64,000 bases of DNA from Bradyrhizobium sp. cir1 (lineage in GTDB: Bacteria > Pseudomonadota > Alphaproteobacteria > Rhizobiales > Xanthobacteraceae), in the NCBI RefSeq assembly GCF_014198245.1, contig NZ_JACIHE010000009.1:186001-250000 (forward strand). The letters run 5' to 3'. The first letter of the stretch is position 1. Each line of letters opens with the position of its first letter. Under the pieces are notes generated by a model that worked only from the letters and a program-made list of their open reading frames with translations, was not told the origin of the DNA and ran no database searches. Both the position numbers and the translations under genes were made by a program. Shown piece by piece: positions 15,219-24,029 of this stretch.

Positions 15219-15965
15219 TTACTTCCCCTTCCGCTGCGCCCAACCCGTCGCAATTGCACTCGCCCAAGTAAGCATTCCCTTGGCCCGCGCCAGTGCTGCC
15301 ATGGCCGTGGTGTCGTAGGGCACGTAGCGGATCATTGCGGACCAGCCTCCTCCGGCATGCTCCAGAATTGCGTAACACGCGTGTGGCGTGCCGACTTCGA
15401 CCACGTAGGGAACGGGTACCTTCCCGTCATAGCCGGGCAATCCAACGCTGCCGGGATTGACGACCAGCCGGCCATCCCTCAGACGCACCACTCTTGGAAT
15501 GTGCGTGTGTGCGCACAGGATGATCTCGGCGTCGATCCCTTCGGCACCCGCCTCAATCAAATCAATCCCGCTCGGACGCGGGCAGCCGTCATCGCCGATG
15601 TGGTCGAGCCAGAACGCAGCATCATTCCCCGGCGATCCGTGGCACAGGAACACCCGCTCTCTATATAAGAGCGTGGACGGCATGCTCGCCATCCAATCGA
15701 AGTGCTTGCGCTCAAGCTGCTGAAAATCGCTGCGGGCCGAGGCGCCTGCGTGCCAGAGCTCGACGAGAATCCGGTCCTGATCGCCCTGCACCGACGGAAA
15801 GCCGCGCTCAATCAACAGGTCCGCGGTTCTCGCTGCTTCGAGCGGTCCGCTGACGTGATCACCAAGGTTCACGACCTCGTCGATACCGAGCGCCGCAATG
15901 TCGGCAAGCACGGCTTCAAGCGCCGGACGATTTCCGTGCACATCCGCGATGGCAGCAAATTTCAT
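15219..15965 (-). CDS. Metallophosphoesterase family protein (YfcE/MJ0936-like)
   Basis: 248-residue calcineurin-like phosphoesterase of the short, phosphodiesterase-type subgroup. Metal-binding motifs occur in order: ADVHGN (about residue 6), NLGDHVSG (about 34), FLCHGSP (about 106), ILCAHTHIP (about 149) and VNPGSVG, the last being diagnostic of the YfcE/MJ0936 group. The start at 15965 follows a GGGGAGGGTCAC ribosome-binding site; the frame extends 13 codons upstream but without such a site. Monocistronic by spacing. The in vivo substrate is unknown for most of this group. Confidence 0.9.
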   Translation of the reverse strand: MKFAAIADVHGNRPALEAVLADIAALGIDEVVNLGDHVSGPLEAARTADLLIERGFPSVQGDQDRILVELWHAGASARSDFQQLERKHFDWMASMPSTLLYRERVFLCHGSPGNDAAFWLDHIGDDGCPRPSGIDLIEAGAEGIDAEIILCAHTHIPRVVRLRDGRLVVNPGSVGLPGYDGKVPVPYVVEVGTPHACYAILEHAGGGWSAMIRYVPYDTTAMAALARAKGMLTWASAIATGWAQRKGK

Positions 15966-16115
15966 GTGACCCTCCCCGTTCGAGATGGCCGACGATTCAC
16001 GCAATGCGGGACGATGCAGGGCTAGCGGTTCTCTTTAGCTGCATTTTTAGAAGCGCCCGCAAGCTGAGGATCAAATCGGCGCTGCAAGGACGCTTATATG
16101 ACCAGGCTCCGGCAA

Positions 16116-17612
16116 TCAAGCGATCGCCGCGTCCCGCGGCGCGCCGGATTGGGCCAGCAGTTCCGCCCACAGACGGGAACGCACGCCTTCATTGAGAGGC
16201 ACAATATGGAACGGCTGGCCGAAGATTGCGATCGGCTCCCTGGGCAGCTCGAACCGCGGCCAGGCTTCTGCAACGTCAGGCACACCTGATGTGACGAAGC
16301 GCAGCAAGCTCGCTTGAAACCGCGCGGCGACGTCGATATCCGCAGGCGTCATCGGCCCGCCCTTGCGCTTCAGGATCGGGCGATCGATGAAGTCAGGCAG
16401 ATGTGCCCAGAGACAGGCGTTGTCCGCGCCGTGGGTCGGCCCCTGCGACAGGAACGGCTCCAGCGCCGGGCGATGGTCGAACCGGCTGAGCCACACCGCG
16501 CCGCCGGCTGCAGCATGCAGCCGCGCGAGATCGGCCATCGGGCGGTGCCAGAATGCATCCGACAGCAGCGCCTAGTACGGATCCTCGTCGGGACGCGCGG
16601 TGGCACGGTAATAGGCCAGCAGACGCTCCCAGCCGGCATCGCCGAAGGCGGCGCGCACCTGGCGCTCGGTGGTGCGGATCATCGCAGCCGGCGGGGTGCT
16701 CTTGAGGAACATCGCCATCTCGTCGCGGCACGAGCCGAGCCAGAGCGGAATGTCGCGCAAACTGCCGTCGGCGAAGACATCGCGGGGCTCGCGCGCAATC
16801 ACGGTGCCGTCGAGCACCGGGCCGAACACGGTGCCCGATTCCGTTTCATCCGCAATCATGCGGCCGACGCGCTCCACTGCGGCGAAGAGCTTTGGCAGCG
16901 GCACAGACCTGATCGCGGCTGGATCGCGCGCCAGCTCGAGCTCGTCGAGCACGCGGCGTGCGACCTCGTCGGCATGATCGGCGCTCATGATGGTCCGCCC
17001 GGGCGCGCTCAGCGCGAGGGCGCGGATGAACTTGCCCCTCGCCTGCGGCAGGGTTGCGAGCGCAATGACCATGGAGGCGCCGGCCGACTGCCCGGACAGA
17101 GTGATGGCGTCCGGATCGCCGCCGAAATTCGCGATGTTGGCATGCACCCAGTCGAGTGCGGCGAGTGTATCCGTGATGGCGAGGTTGTTGGCCTCATCGA
17201 GGCCGGGGCGATGCAATTGCAGGAAGCCGAGCGGACCAAGCCGGTAGTTGATGGTGACGATCACCGCCGGACCATGCTTGGCGAGGAAGCCGCCGTCATA
17301 ATCGGCGCCACCGCCGGTGATGAAGGCGCCGCCGTGAATGAAGACCATCACCGGCAGCGGCCGATCCACCCCCGCCGGCGCCCAGATGTTCAGGCTGAGA
17401 CAGGCAGTCTCGTCCGCCTGATCGAGATGTCCGGGCTGCGGCGCATAGGCGCCGCAGTCCGTGCATCGGCGCGGCTCCGTCCAAGCAAGCGGCGGTATCG
17501 CCCTGGCAAAACGCCGCGCGGTCGCGAACGGCACGCCCTTGAACGTGCGTACGCCGTTTTGCTCGGCGCCGACGACCGGGCCGCTCGTGGTTGAAACTGT
17601 GTTGGTCAGCAT
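16116..17612 (-). pseudogene. Type-B carboxylesterase interrupted by an in-frame TAG
   Basis: The two open pieces (17612-16575 and 16571-16116) lie in the same frame, separated only by a TAG at 16572-16574; read through, they make one carboxylesterase of about 498 residues, the family's normal length. The first piece carries the oxyanion-hole region FIHGGAF and the nucleophile GQSAGA. The catalytic histidine context (GPTHGADNACLW) lies after the stop, so the truncated 346-residue product should be inactive. The context DPY-stop-ALLSDAFWHRP reads naturally with Gln, so a single CAG-to-TAG change explains it. The gene follows the MHS transporter gene by 22 bases. A sequencing error is the main alternative. 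Confidence 0.82.
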
Positions 17613-17634
17613 ACGATGATGCCTCGTCTCTCAC

Positions 17635-18975
17635 TCAAGCGCGCCGCTTGCCGAGATCGGCAATGTCGACGGTGTGGGTTTCGCGCGCGGTCGCCGCGGC
17701 CGCTGCCGAGATCACACAGCAGCAAGCCACGAAGATCGCGACAGGAATCCAGCCGTTCGGCCCTTCTCCGACGAGGCTCGCGCTCACCAGCGGCGTGAAG
17801 CCGGCGGCGAGGAAGCCGAGCTGGGTGCCGATCGCCGTGCCGGAATAGCGCACGCGCGCCTCGAACATCTCCGCGTAGAACGACGGCCAGATCGCGTTCG
17901 GCGCGGCATAGACTACCCCGGACAGGATCATCGCAGCGGCGAAGATCGCGATCGCGTTGCCCGACGTCACCAGCATGAAGTACGGGAACAGCAGCACCGC
18001 GCAGCCGAGCACGCCGCCGATGAACACCGGCTTGCGGCCGATCCTGTCGGCGAGCAGCGCCCAGAGCGGCTGGGTGATCAGCGCAGTGACATTGCCGAGC
18101 ACGCCGGCCCACAGCATGGTCGGACGCGCGACGCCGAACTTGGACGTCGCGTAGCCGAGCGCGAACACGGCGGTCATGGTGCTGACGGTCGCGATCAGCG
18201 CGCAGACGATGACGCGCAGCACGTCCGGCCAGTAGTCGCGCAGCAGCGCGATCACCGGGAAGCGCGCGACCTGCGCCTTGTCCTTGATGTCCTCGAACAC
18301 GGGGGTTTCCGGCATAGTCCGCCGCACCAGATAGGCGACGACCAGCACGAAGAAGGAGAGCAGGAACGGAATGCGCCAACCCCAGCTCAAGAGCTGGTTC
18401 TCCGGCAGGCTCGACACCGGGATGAACACCAGCGTCGCCAGGATCGCGCCGGCCTGGGTGCCGCTCAGCGTCCAGCTCGTGAAGAAGGCGCGGTTGGAGT
18501 TGGCGGAATGCTCCAGCGTCAGCGAGTTCGCCCCACTCTGCTCGCCGGCAGCCGACAGGCCCTGCAACAGGCGCAGCAGCGTCAGGATGATGGGCGCGGC
18601 GTTGCCGATCGATTTCGCGTCCGGCAACAGGCCGATCGCGAGTGTCGAGCCGCCCATCAGCACCAGCGTGAACAGCAGCACCGTCTTGCGGCCGATGCGG
18701 TCGCCGAAATGACCGAGGATGACTGCGCCGACGGGCCGCGCGATATAGCCGATGCCGAAGCTCAAGAGCGCCAGCAGCGTCGCCGTCGAGGGATCGACAT
18801 TGGCGAAGAACACCTTTGGGAAGATCAGCGCCGCCGCGGTGCCGTAGATGAAGAAGTCGTAGTATTCGAGCATGCTGCCGACAAAGCTGACGAGCGCGGC
18901 GCGCTTGGGCAGCTTGTTTTGCGTGACTTCCGCGCCGGATGACGCATGCAACGATGCGGTTGACGTCAACGTCAT
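17635..18975 (-). CDS. MFS transporter, metabolite:H+ symporter (MHS) type
   Basis: 446-residue inner-membrane secondary transporter with about twelve hydrophobic segments. The MHS-family opening is visible (SMLEYYDFFIYGTAAAL, near residue 33), with the MFS loop motif GHFGDRIGRK between helices 2 and 3 and its repeat ALLADRIGRKP in the second half. Members import dicarboxylates, shikimate, aromatic acids or osmolytes with protons. The frame is open far upstream, but the ATG at 18975 has a GGGGAGGAATTTC ribosome-binding site and fits the family. It is followed by the broken esterase gene and diverges from a TetR gene, suggesting ester hydrolysis and uptake of one substrate under TetR control. 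Confidence 0.9.
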   Translation of the reverse strand: MTLTSTASLHASSGAEVTQNKLPKRAALVSFVGSMLEYYDFFIYGTAAALIFPKVFFANVDPSTATLLALLSFGIGYIARPVGAVILGHFGDRIGRKTVLLFTLVLMGGSTLAIGLLPDAKSIGNAAPIILTLLRLLQGLSAAGEQSGANSLTLEHSANSNRAFFTSWTLSGTQAGAILATLVFIPVSSLPENQLLSWGWRIPFLLSFFVLVVAYLVRRTMPETPVFEDIKDKAQVARFPVIALLRDYWPDVLRVIVCALIATVSTMTAVFALGYATSKFGVARPTMLWAGVLGNVTALITQPLWALLADRIGRKPVFIGGVLGCAVLLFPYFMLVTSGNAIAIFAAAMILSGVVYAAPNAIWPSFYAEMFEARVRYSGTAIGTQLGFLAAGFTPLVSASLVGEGPNGWIPVAIFVACCCVISAAAAATARETHTVDIADLGKRRA

Positions 18976-19077
18976 GAAATTCCTCCCCATGTGTCCGCCG
19001 CGGTGCGCGTCAGGCGGTCGGCCTCGCGCGCGTTCTGTTGTTCTTGTTGCCGCAGCTTTGGTTTGGATCGATAATGT

Positions 19078-19091
19078 ACGAACTAGTACGT
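19078..19091. promoter_or_regulatory. Candidate TetR operator between the transporter and TetR genes
   Basis: ACGAACT-AGTACGT is a 14-bp palindrome with one mismatch, centred on CTAG, in the gap between the divergent MHS transporter (start 18975) and TetR gene (start 19182). CTAG-centred palindromes in divergent TetR promoters are common, so repression of both directions from this site is likely. Confidence 0.6.
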
Positions 19092-19181
19092 TTACGCAAT
19101 ACGCGTTGGATCGATGCCTGAGGGAGCGAAATTTGCCTTCACCTTCAAGGCGATCCATGGAAACTGGCGGGAGAAACAGCA

Positions 19182-19832
19182 ATGCTCGAGCGCATGCCGC
19201 CCCCATCGAAGCGCACCAACGACCCCGAGCGCACCAAGCGCGACATCCTCGAGGTGGCGATGGCCGAATTCGCCTCGGAGGGCTATTCCGGCGCCCGCGT
19301 CGATGCGATTGCGGCGCGAACCCGCACGTCGAAGCGGATGATCTATTACTATTTCGGCGGCAAGGAGCAGCTCTACCTCGCAGTGCTGGAGGAGGCCTAT
19401 CGCAGCATCCGCGCGCTGGAGGATCAGCTCGACATCGAAAGCTGCGACGCGCGGGAGGGACTGCGCCGCCTGATCGAGGCGACCTTCGACCATGACGAGC
19501 GCAACCCGAACTTCATCCGCCTCGTCTCAATCGAGAACATCCACCACGGCAAGCACCTGAAGCAGAATGTGCAGCTGCGCCAGCTCAACGCCAGCGTGAT
19601 CGCAACCCTCGACGGCATCTTGAAGCGCGGCCGTGAGGAAGGCGTCTTCCGCGACGACGTCGACGCCATCGACCTGCACCTCGCCATCTCCTCCTACTGC
19701 TTCTTCCGCGTCGCCAACCGCCACACCTTCGGCGCCCTGTTCGACCGCGACCTCAGCGAGCCCAAAGTGCTGGCGCGGAGCCGGACGCAGATCGTGGAGA
19801 TGATCTTGGCGTGGCTGGGGGCGGGGACTTAG
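19182..19832 (+). CDS. TetR/AcrR family transcriptional regulator
   Basis: 216-residue regulator. The N-terminal HTH spans about residues 15-75: RTKRDILEVAMAEFASEGYSG followed by the recognition helix region TRTSKRMIYYYFGGKEQLYLAVLEEAY, typical of TetR proteins. The C-terminal domain (about 85-215, RutR/YcdC-like length) would bind the inducer. The start at 19182 follows GGGAGAAACAGCA. It is divergent from the MHS transporter gene with a palindromic site between them, so it most likely represses the transporter/esterase pair and itself. Confidence 0.93.
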   Translation: MLERMPPPSKRTNDPERTKRDILEVAMAEFASEGYSGARVDAIAARTRTSKRMIYYYFGGKEQLYLAVLEEAYRSIRALEDQLDIESCDAREGLRRLIEATFDHDERNPNFIRLVSIENIHHGKHLKQNVQLRQLNASVIATLDGILKRGREEGVFRDDVDAIDLHLAISSYCFFRVANRHTFGALFDRDLSEPKVLARSRTQIVEMILAWLGAGT

Positions 19833-19847
19833 CCACCACACACTCGC

Positions 19848-19951
19848 TGTCATGCCCCGGCTTGACCGGGGCATCCAGTACGCCGCGGCCTATCGAGGAA
19901 TCATCGCCGTCTCTGGGATACTGGATCGCCCGATCAAGTCGGGCGATGACA
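19848..19951 (+). repeat. Interspersed palindromic intergenic repeat, copy 2 (shorter version)
   Basis: Same element type as at 3794-3932: TGTCATGCCCCGG at the left end, GGGGCATCCAGTACGCCGC, then TACTGGATCGCCCG and GGGCGATGACA at the right end. It lacks the roughly 30-base internal hairpin of the other copy. It lies between the convergent TetR and ABC-permease genes, where a folding palindrome could also end transcription. Confidence 0.75.
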
Positions 19952-19975
19952 CCGAGGATGGCGCGACAATCACCC

Positions 19976-20761
19976 TCACCCACTCCTCTTCTGCCGCGTG
20001 CTCGCCAGCAGCACCAGCATGAAGGACGCTGCCGTCATCAGCGTCGAGATCGCGGCGATGGTCGGGTCGATCTCGTCGCGGAGCGCAGTGAACATGCGCT
20101 TGGTCAGCGGCTGGTACTGGCCGCCGGAGATGAACAGCGCGACGATGGTCTCGTCCATCGCCGAGATGAAGGCGAAGATGCCGCCCGCCACCACGCTGGA
20201 CTTGATCTGCGGCAGCGTCACCGCGAAGAAGCTGCGCAGGCGGTTCATGCCGAGGCTGCGCGCGACCATCTCCTGCGCGGGATCAAAGCTCTGCAGACCC
20301 GCGAGCACGGAGATGACGACATAAGGCAGGCCCAGCATCACGTTGGCAAGCACGAGCCCGGGCATGGTCGCGACCAGGCCGACCTTGGCATAGACGAAGA
20401 AGATGCCGACCGCGGTGATGATGATCGGCACCACCAGCGGCAGCAGCAGCGCCATGTGGATCAGCCGCATGATCCGCAGCTTCGACTGGTTGATGGCATA
20501 GGCGGCGGCAACGCCGAGCGGGGTCGCGATCACGACGGTGAGGAGCGCAACCGTCAGCGTCACCCGCGTCGCCTGCATCCAGGCGGGATTTGAGAAATAT
20601 TGCTGGTACCAGCGCAGCGAGAAGGACGGCGGCGGGAAGGTCAGGAAGCGCGCGCTGGAGAACGAGATCGGGGCGATGATCAGAACGGGGAGGATCAGAT
20701 AGACCAGCACCAGCGCGCTGACCACGTAGAGGGCAATCCGTGCGGGCGAGGCGCGCATCAC
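19976..20761 (-). CDS. ABC transporter permease, spermidine/putrescine (PotC) type
   Basis: 261-residue inner-membrane permease with about six hydrophobic helices and the BPD_transp_1 coupling loop (EMVARSLGMNRLRSFFAVTLPQI, about residues 160-182; the usual EAA...G pattern). The short N-terminus and position match PotC/PotI subunits. Its ATG overlaps the stop of the other permease gene (4 bases), so the two are translationally coupled and form a heterodimeric channel served by the ATPase at 24783-25865. Ligand class: polyamine or related amine/opine. Confidence 0.9.
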   Translation of the reverse strand: MMRASPARIALYVVSALVLVYLILPVLIIAPISFSSARFLTFPPPSFSLRWYQQYFSNPAWMQATRVTLTVALLTVVIATPLGVAAAYAINQSKLRIMRLIHMALLLPLVVPIIITAVGIFFVYAKVGLVATMPGLVLANVMLGLPYVVISVLAGLQSFDPAQEMVARSLGMNRLRSFFAVTLPQIKSSVVAGGIFAFISAMDETIVALFISGGQYQPLTKRMFTALRDEIDPTIAAISTLMTAASFMLVLLASTRQKRSG

Positions 20762-21627
20762 TTCTGCCCCAGCACGCGATCGAGCGAGATGAAGCGGCTG
20801 ACGACGAAGAAGATCGCGAGCACGCCGAGGAGCAGCACGACCGCAACCGCGCTCGCAGCCCCAAACTGGTTGTAGAGCTCGACATTGCGGCTCACCAGCA
20901 TCGACACCATCACGGTGCGTCCGCCGCCGAGCAGCTCCGGCGTGATGTAGAAGCCGAGGCAGAGCACGAACACCATGGTGCAGCCGGCGAGCACGCCCGG
21001 CAGCGACAGCGGCAGGAACACGCGCATGAAGGTCAGCGACGGGCTCGCGCCCAGGCTGGCGCCGGCCTGCATGAGATCGTTCGGGATCTTCTGCATGGTG
21101 GCGTAGAGCGGCAGCACCATGAAGGGCAGCAGGATGTGCACGGTCGCAACGACCGTGCCGAACGTGTTGTGGACCAGCGCGAGCGGCTCGGAGATCACGT
21201 CAAGGTAGCGCAGGAACTGGTTGATCACGCCGGTGCGCTGGAGCAGCGCCAGCCAGGCATAGGCGCGCACCAGAACGCTGGTCCAGAACGGCAGCACGAC
21301 CAGCGACAGGATCAGGATGCTCCATCCCTTCGGCACCGAATTGGCGAGATAGGCCACGGGATAGCCGAGCAGCAGCGCGATTCCCGTGACCGCGAGGCTG
21401 ATCTCGAAGGTCAGCGCGAAGCTGCGCCAGTAGACGTCTTCGGTGAAGACGCGGCGATAGTTCTCCAGCGTGAAGCCGTCATGATAGATCGACTGCCAGG
21501 CGAGCCAGCCGACCGGCAGCACGATCAGGGCCAGGATCACCAGCAGCGCCGGCGACACCAATGCCAGCATCAGGCCGTGCTCGCGGCGCTGATGCTTTTG
21601 GGACGGATCTGGCACGGATGTCGTCAA
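20758..21627 (-). CDS. ABC transporter permease, spermidine/putrescine (PotB) type
   Basis: 289-residue permease with about six hydrophobic segments, starting at LMLALVSPALLVILALIVLPVG. The coupling-helix loop MQAGASLGASPSLTFMRVFLPLSLPG is at about residues 193-218. The frame runs open to 22068 through the preceding gene, so the start was chosen from context: a TTG at 21627, 11 bases after the binding-protein stop, with GAGG seven bases upstream. The next hydrophobic ATG would remove the N-terminal cytoplasmic tail. Partner of the permease immediately downstream. Confidence 0.85.
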   Translation of the reverse strand: MTTSVPDPSQKHQRREHGLMLALVSPALLVILALIVLPVGWLAWQSIYHDGFTLENYRRVFTEDVYWRSFALTFEISLAVTGIALLLGYPVAYLANSVPKGWSILILSLVVLPFWTSVLVRAYAWLALLQRTGVINQFLRYLDVISEPLALVHNTFGTVVATVHILLPFMVLPLYATMQKIPNDLMQAGASLGASPSLTFMRVFLPLSLPGVLAGCTMVFVLCLGFYITPELLGGGRTVMVSMLVSRNVELYNQFGAASAVAVVLLLGVLAIFFVVSRFISLDRVLGQK

Positions 21628-21638
21628 CGCTGCCTCGC

Positions 21639-22685
21639 TTACTTTTGCATGAAGGACGCCCAGCGCTTCTCGGCGGCTTCGCCAGCCGGCGAGGACCACC
21701 AGGCGTAGGACATCAGCGCTTGCTTCGCCGCATTGGCTGGCTCGCTCGGCAATTGCGCGGCGCGCTCGGGCTTGATCACGCCCGTCTCGAACGCCTTGGG
21801 GTTGCCCGGACCATAATCGATGTGCAGCGGCAGATTGGCCTGGTGCACGGGATCGACGGCTTCGTTGAGGAACTTCACCGCGGTTTCCAGGTTCGGCGCG
21901 CCCTTGAGGATGCAGAGCGAGGTGCTCTGCAGGATACCCTGGTTGTAGGTGTAGGCGACCTTGGCGCCTTCCTTGGCAACCGCGCTGACGCGGCCGTTCC
22001 AGGCCATTTCCATGTCGACCTCGCCGTCGTTGAGCAACTGCGCCGACTGCGCACCCGAGGTCCACCACACCGTGATATGCGGCTTGATCTCCTCCAGCTT
22101 CCTAAAGGCGCGGTCGACGTCGAGCGGATAAAGCTTGTCGGGCGCTACGCCGTCTGCCATCAGCGCCGCCTCGAGCGTGGCAATGGGGTGATTGCGCAGC
22201 GCGCGGCGACCGGGGAATTTCTTCACATCCCAGAAATCGGCCCAGCTGTTCGGCGCGTCCTTGGGGAAGGTCTTCTGGCTGTAGGCCAGCACGCTGGAAT
22301 AGAATTCGTAAGACACCGAGTATGGGTTGCGATAGGCCTCCGGCATCGCCGCCGCGTTCGGGATTTTTGAGAAATCGAGCTTCTCGATCAGCCCCTGCTC
22401 GCCGCCGCGCAGGCAATAGCCGGTCGGGGTGTCGACGACATCCCAGATCGGCTTGCCGCTGCCGACCTGCGTCTTGATCGCAGGCCAGGCGTCGGGAATG
22501 GAGTCCTGGTTGATGGTGATGCCGAGCTTCTTGGCGGAGGGATCGAGGATCGCCACTGTCTGCGCCTGCTGATAGGCGCCGCCCTGCGAGACGAAGGTGA
22601 TCTGCTCGGCGGCATCGGCCGCGGTGGTCAATCCGACCGCGCCCAACAACGCGCAGCCCAGTCCAAATTTCCGCTTCATCGTCAT
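21639..22685 (-). CDS. ABC transporter substrate-binding protein, PotD/PotF type
   Basis: 348-residue periplasmic type II binding protein. A signal peptide is visible (KRKFGLGCALLGAVGLTTAADA, cleavage before AEQITF). The mature protein opens EQITFVSQGGAYQQAQTVAILDPS, and later segments (EYNLYSVSYEF-like region, AWNGRVSAVAKEGAKVAYTY) follow the pattern of polyamine/iron-type binders. The start at 22685 follows GGAGGTGAGG at good spacing; an ATG six bases later is an alternative. It is between the oxidase gene and the two permease genes. Ligand probably a polyamine-like amine, by family and neighbours only. Confidence 0.88.
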   Translation of the reverse strand: MTMKRKFGLGCALLGAVGLTTAADAAEQITFVSQGGAYQQAQTVAILDPSAKKLGITINQDSIPDAWPAIKTQVGSGKPIWDVVDTPTGYCLRGGEQGLIEKLDFSKIPNAAAMPEAYRNPYSVSYEFYSSVLAYSQKTFPKDAPNSWADFWDVKKFPGRRALRNHPIATLEAALMADGVAPDKLYPLDVDRAFRKLEEIKPHITVWWTSGAQSAQLLNDGEVDMEMAWNGRVSAVAKEGAKVAYTYNQGILQSTSLCILKGAPNLETAVKFLNEAVDPVHQANLPLHIDYGPGNPKAFETGVIKPERAAQLPSEPANAAKQALMSYAWWSSPAGEAAEKRWASFMQK

Positions 22686-22707
22686 CCTCACCTCCTCCAA
22701 ATCAATC

Positions 22708-24015
22708 TCACTGACCGATCGCATCGAGAAACTGGTACCAGCCGGCAACCATGCGCACGGCGGGCTCACGTAGCGGATAGAACGGAATCGCCTTCATGCG
22801 TCGCGCATCGAGCAGGCCCATGTCGGGCGTCTCGCCGCGCACGAAGGCGGCGAGATAGCGGCCCATCAGGCTCGACATCGCAACACCGGCGCCGTTGTAG
22901 CCGACCGAGAACAGCGTGCGATCGTCGAGCCGGCCGATATGCGGCACCGAGTCCAGCGTCATCGCGACGAGGCCCGACCATCTATATTCGAGCGGGACAT
23001 CGGCGAGATCGGGGAAGATGCCGACCATCGCCTTGCGCAGTGCGTCGAAGGCGGCGTCCGAGTCCTGCTTGCCGAAGGCGCCGCGGCCACCGAAGATGAC
23101 GCGGTTGTCGACCATGCGGAACCAGCGCATCATGCGCTTGGTCTCGGTGTAGGTGCGCCCCGTCGGCATCAGCTTTCCGGCGAGATTGCGCGGCAACTTC
23201 TCTGTGGCGACCATGGCGCTGCGGAACGGAATCAGCGTGCGCTGCAGATGCGCCGTCGCGCCGGTCAGATCCGAATAGCTGTTGGTGGCGATGATCGCCT
23301 GCCTGGCGCGCACCGCGCCTCGCGGCGTTTCAGCAACGACGACGCCGTTCTCGCGCCGAAGCTTGACGACCGGCGACTGCTGGAAGATGGGCACGCCGCG
23401 GCGCGAAACGCCGTCGGCAAGGCCGCGCAGATAGTTCAGCGGATGGATGCCGCCCGAGCCGGGATTGAGCACGCCGCCGACGAAGATGTCGGAGCCGGTC
23501 TCGTCACGCACGCCGTTCTTGTCGAGGATGCGGACCTCGGCCGAGCCCATCTCGCGCGTCATCCAGTTGGCTTCGTCGATCGCGGCCTTCAGCGTCGTCT
23601 CGTTGTGCGCGGCCTTGACCTGGCCGGTGCGGGTAAGGTTCGCGCTGGTGATGCCGAATTCGGAGACGAGCTCCTCGACCATGTCGGTCGATTCATGCGC
23701 GATCTCGTACATGCGCCGCGCCATGGCGCGGCCGTGCACGGCGTCGATCTCGCGGAACGAGAGGCGAAATTTTGCGGTGATGACGCCGCCATTGCGCCCG
23801 CTCGCACCCCAGCCGGGGCGGTTCGCCTCGAGCACGACAGGGCTGAGCCCGCTTTTGGCGATGTGGTGCGCGGCGGACAGGCCCGTGTAGCCGGAGCCGA
23901 TGATCACCACATCCGCCTGTTGCTCGCCCGACAGCACGGGATAGTCGCGCGCCGGCTCCGCCGTGGCTTCCCACAGCGAATTGACCGATGGCAGCGCGCT
24001 CCAGTCCCGTGTCAT
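22708..24015 (-). CDS. FAD-dependent oxidoreductase, gamma-glutamylputrescine oxidase-like (PuuB/DAO superfamily)
   Basis: 435-residue DAO-superfamily flavoenzyme. The FAD motif IIGSGYTGLSAAHHIAKSG is at about residues 32-50, followed by the family sequence EANRPGWGASGRNGG, typical of PuuB and related amine oxidases. The C-terminus carries the second FAD contact (FSVGYNGAGVAMSSLMGRYLA). The start at 24015 was chosen because upstream in-frame sequence overlaps the HAD gene; it lies 14 bases after that gene's stop. It probably oxidises the amine imported by the linked ABC transporter, releasing an aldehyde, ammonia and hydrogen peroxide. No aldehyde dehydrogenase is in this cluster. Confidence 0.88.
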   Translation of the reverse strand: MTRDWSALPSVNSLWEATAEPARDYPVLSGEQQADVVIIGSGYTGLSAAHHIAKSGLSPVVLEANRPGWGASGRNGGVITAKFRLSFREIDAVHGRAMARRMYEIAHESTDMVEELVSEFGITSANLTRTGQVKAAHNETTLKAAIDEANWMTREMGSAEVRILDKNGVRDETGSDIFVGGVLNPGSGGIHPLNYLRGLADGVSRRGVPIFQQSPVVKLRRENGVVVAETPRGAVRARQAIIATNSYSDLTGATAHLQRTLIPFRSAMVATEKLPRNLAGKLMPTGRTYTETKRMMRWFRMVDNRVIFGGRGAFGKQDSDAAFDALRKAMVGIFPDLADVPLEYRWSGLVAMTLDSVPHIGRLDDRTLFSVGYNGAGVAMSSLMGRYLAAFVRGETPDMGLLDARRMKAIPFYPLREPAVRMVAGWYQFLDAIGQ

Positions 24016-24029
24016 GCCACGGCTCTCCG

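Noticed and set aside
16116..16574. A separate small gene 16116-16538, or TAG read as pyrrolysine
   Set aside because: The piece continues the esterase frame and family exactly. Pyrrolysine would need its own synthetase and tRNA and is not expected here, so a disrupted gene is simpler.
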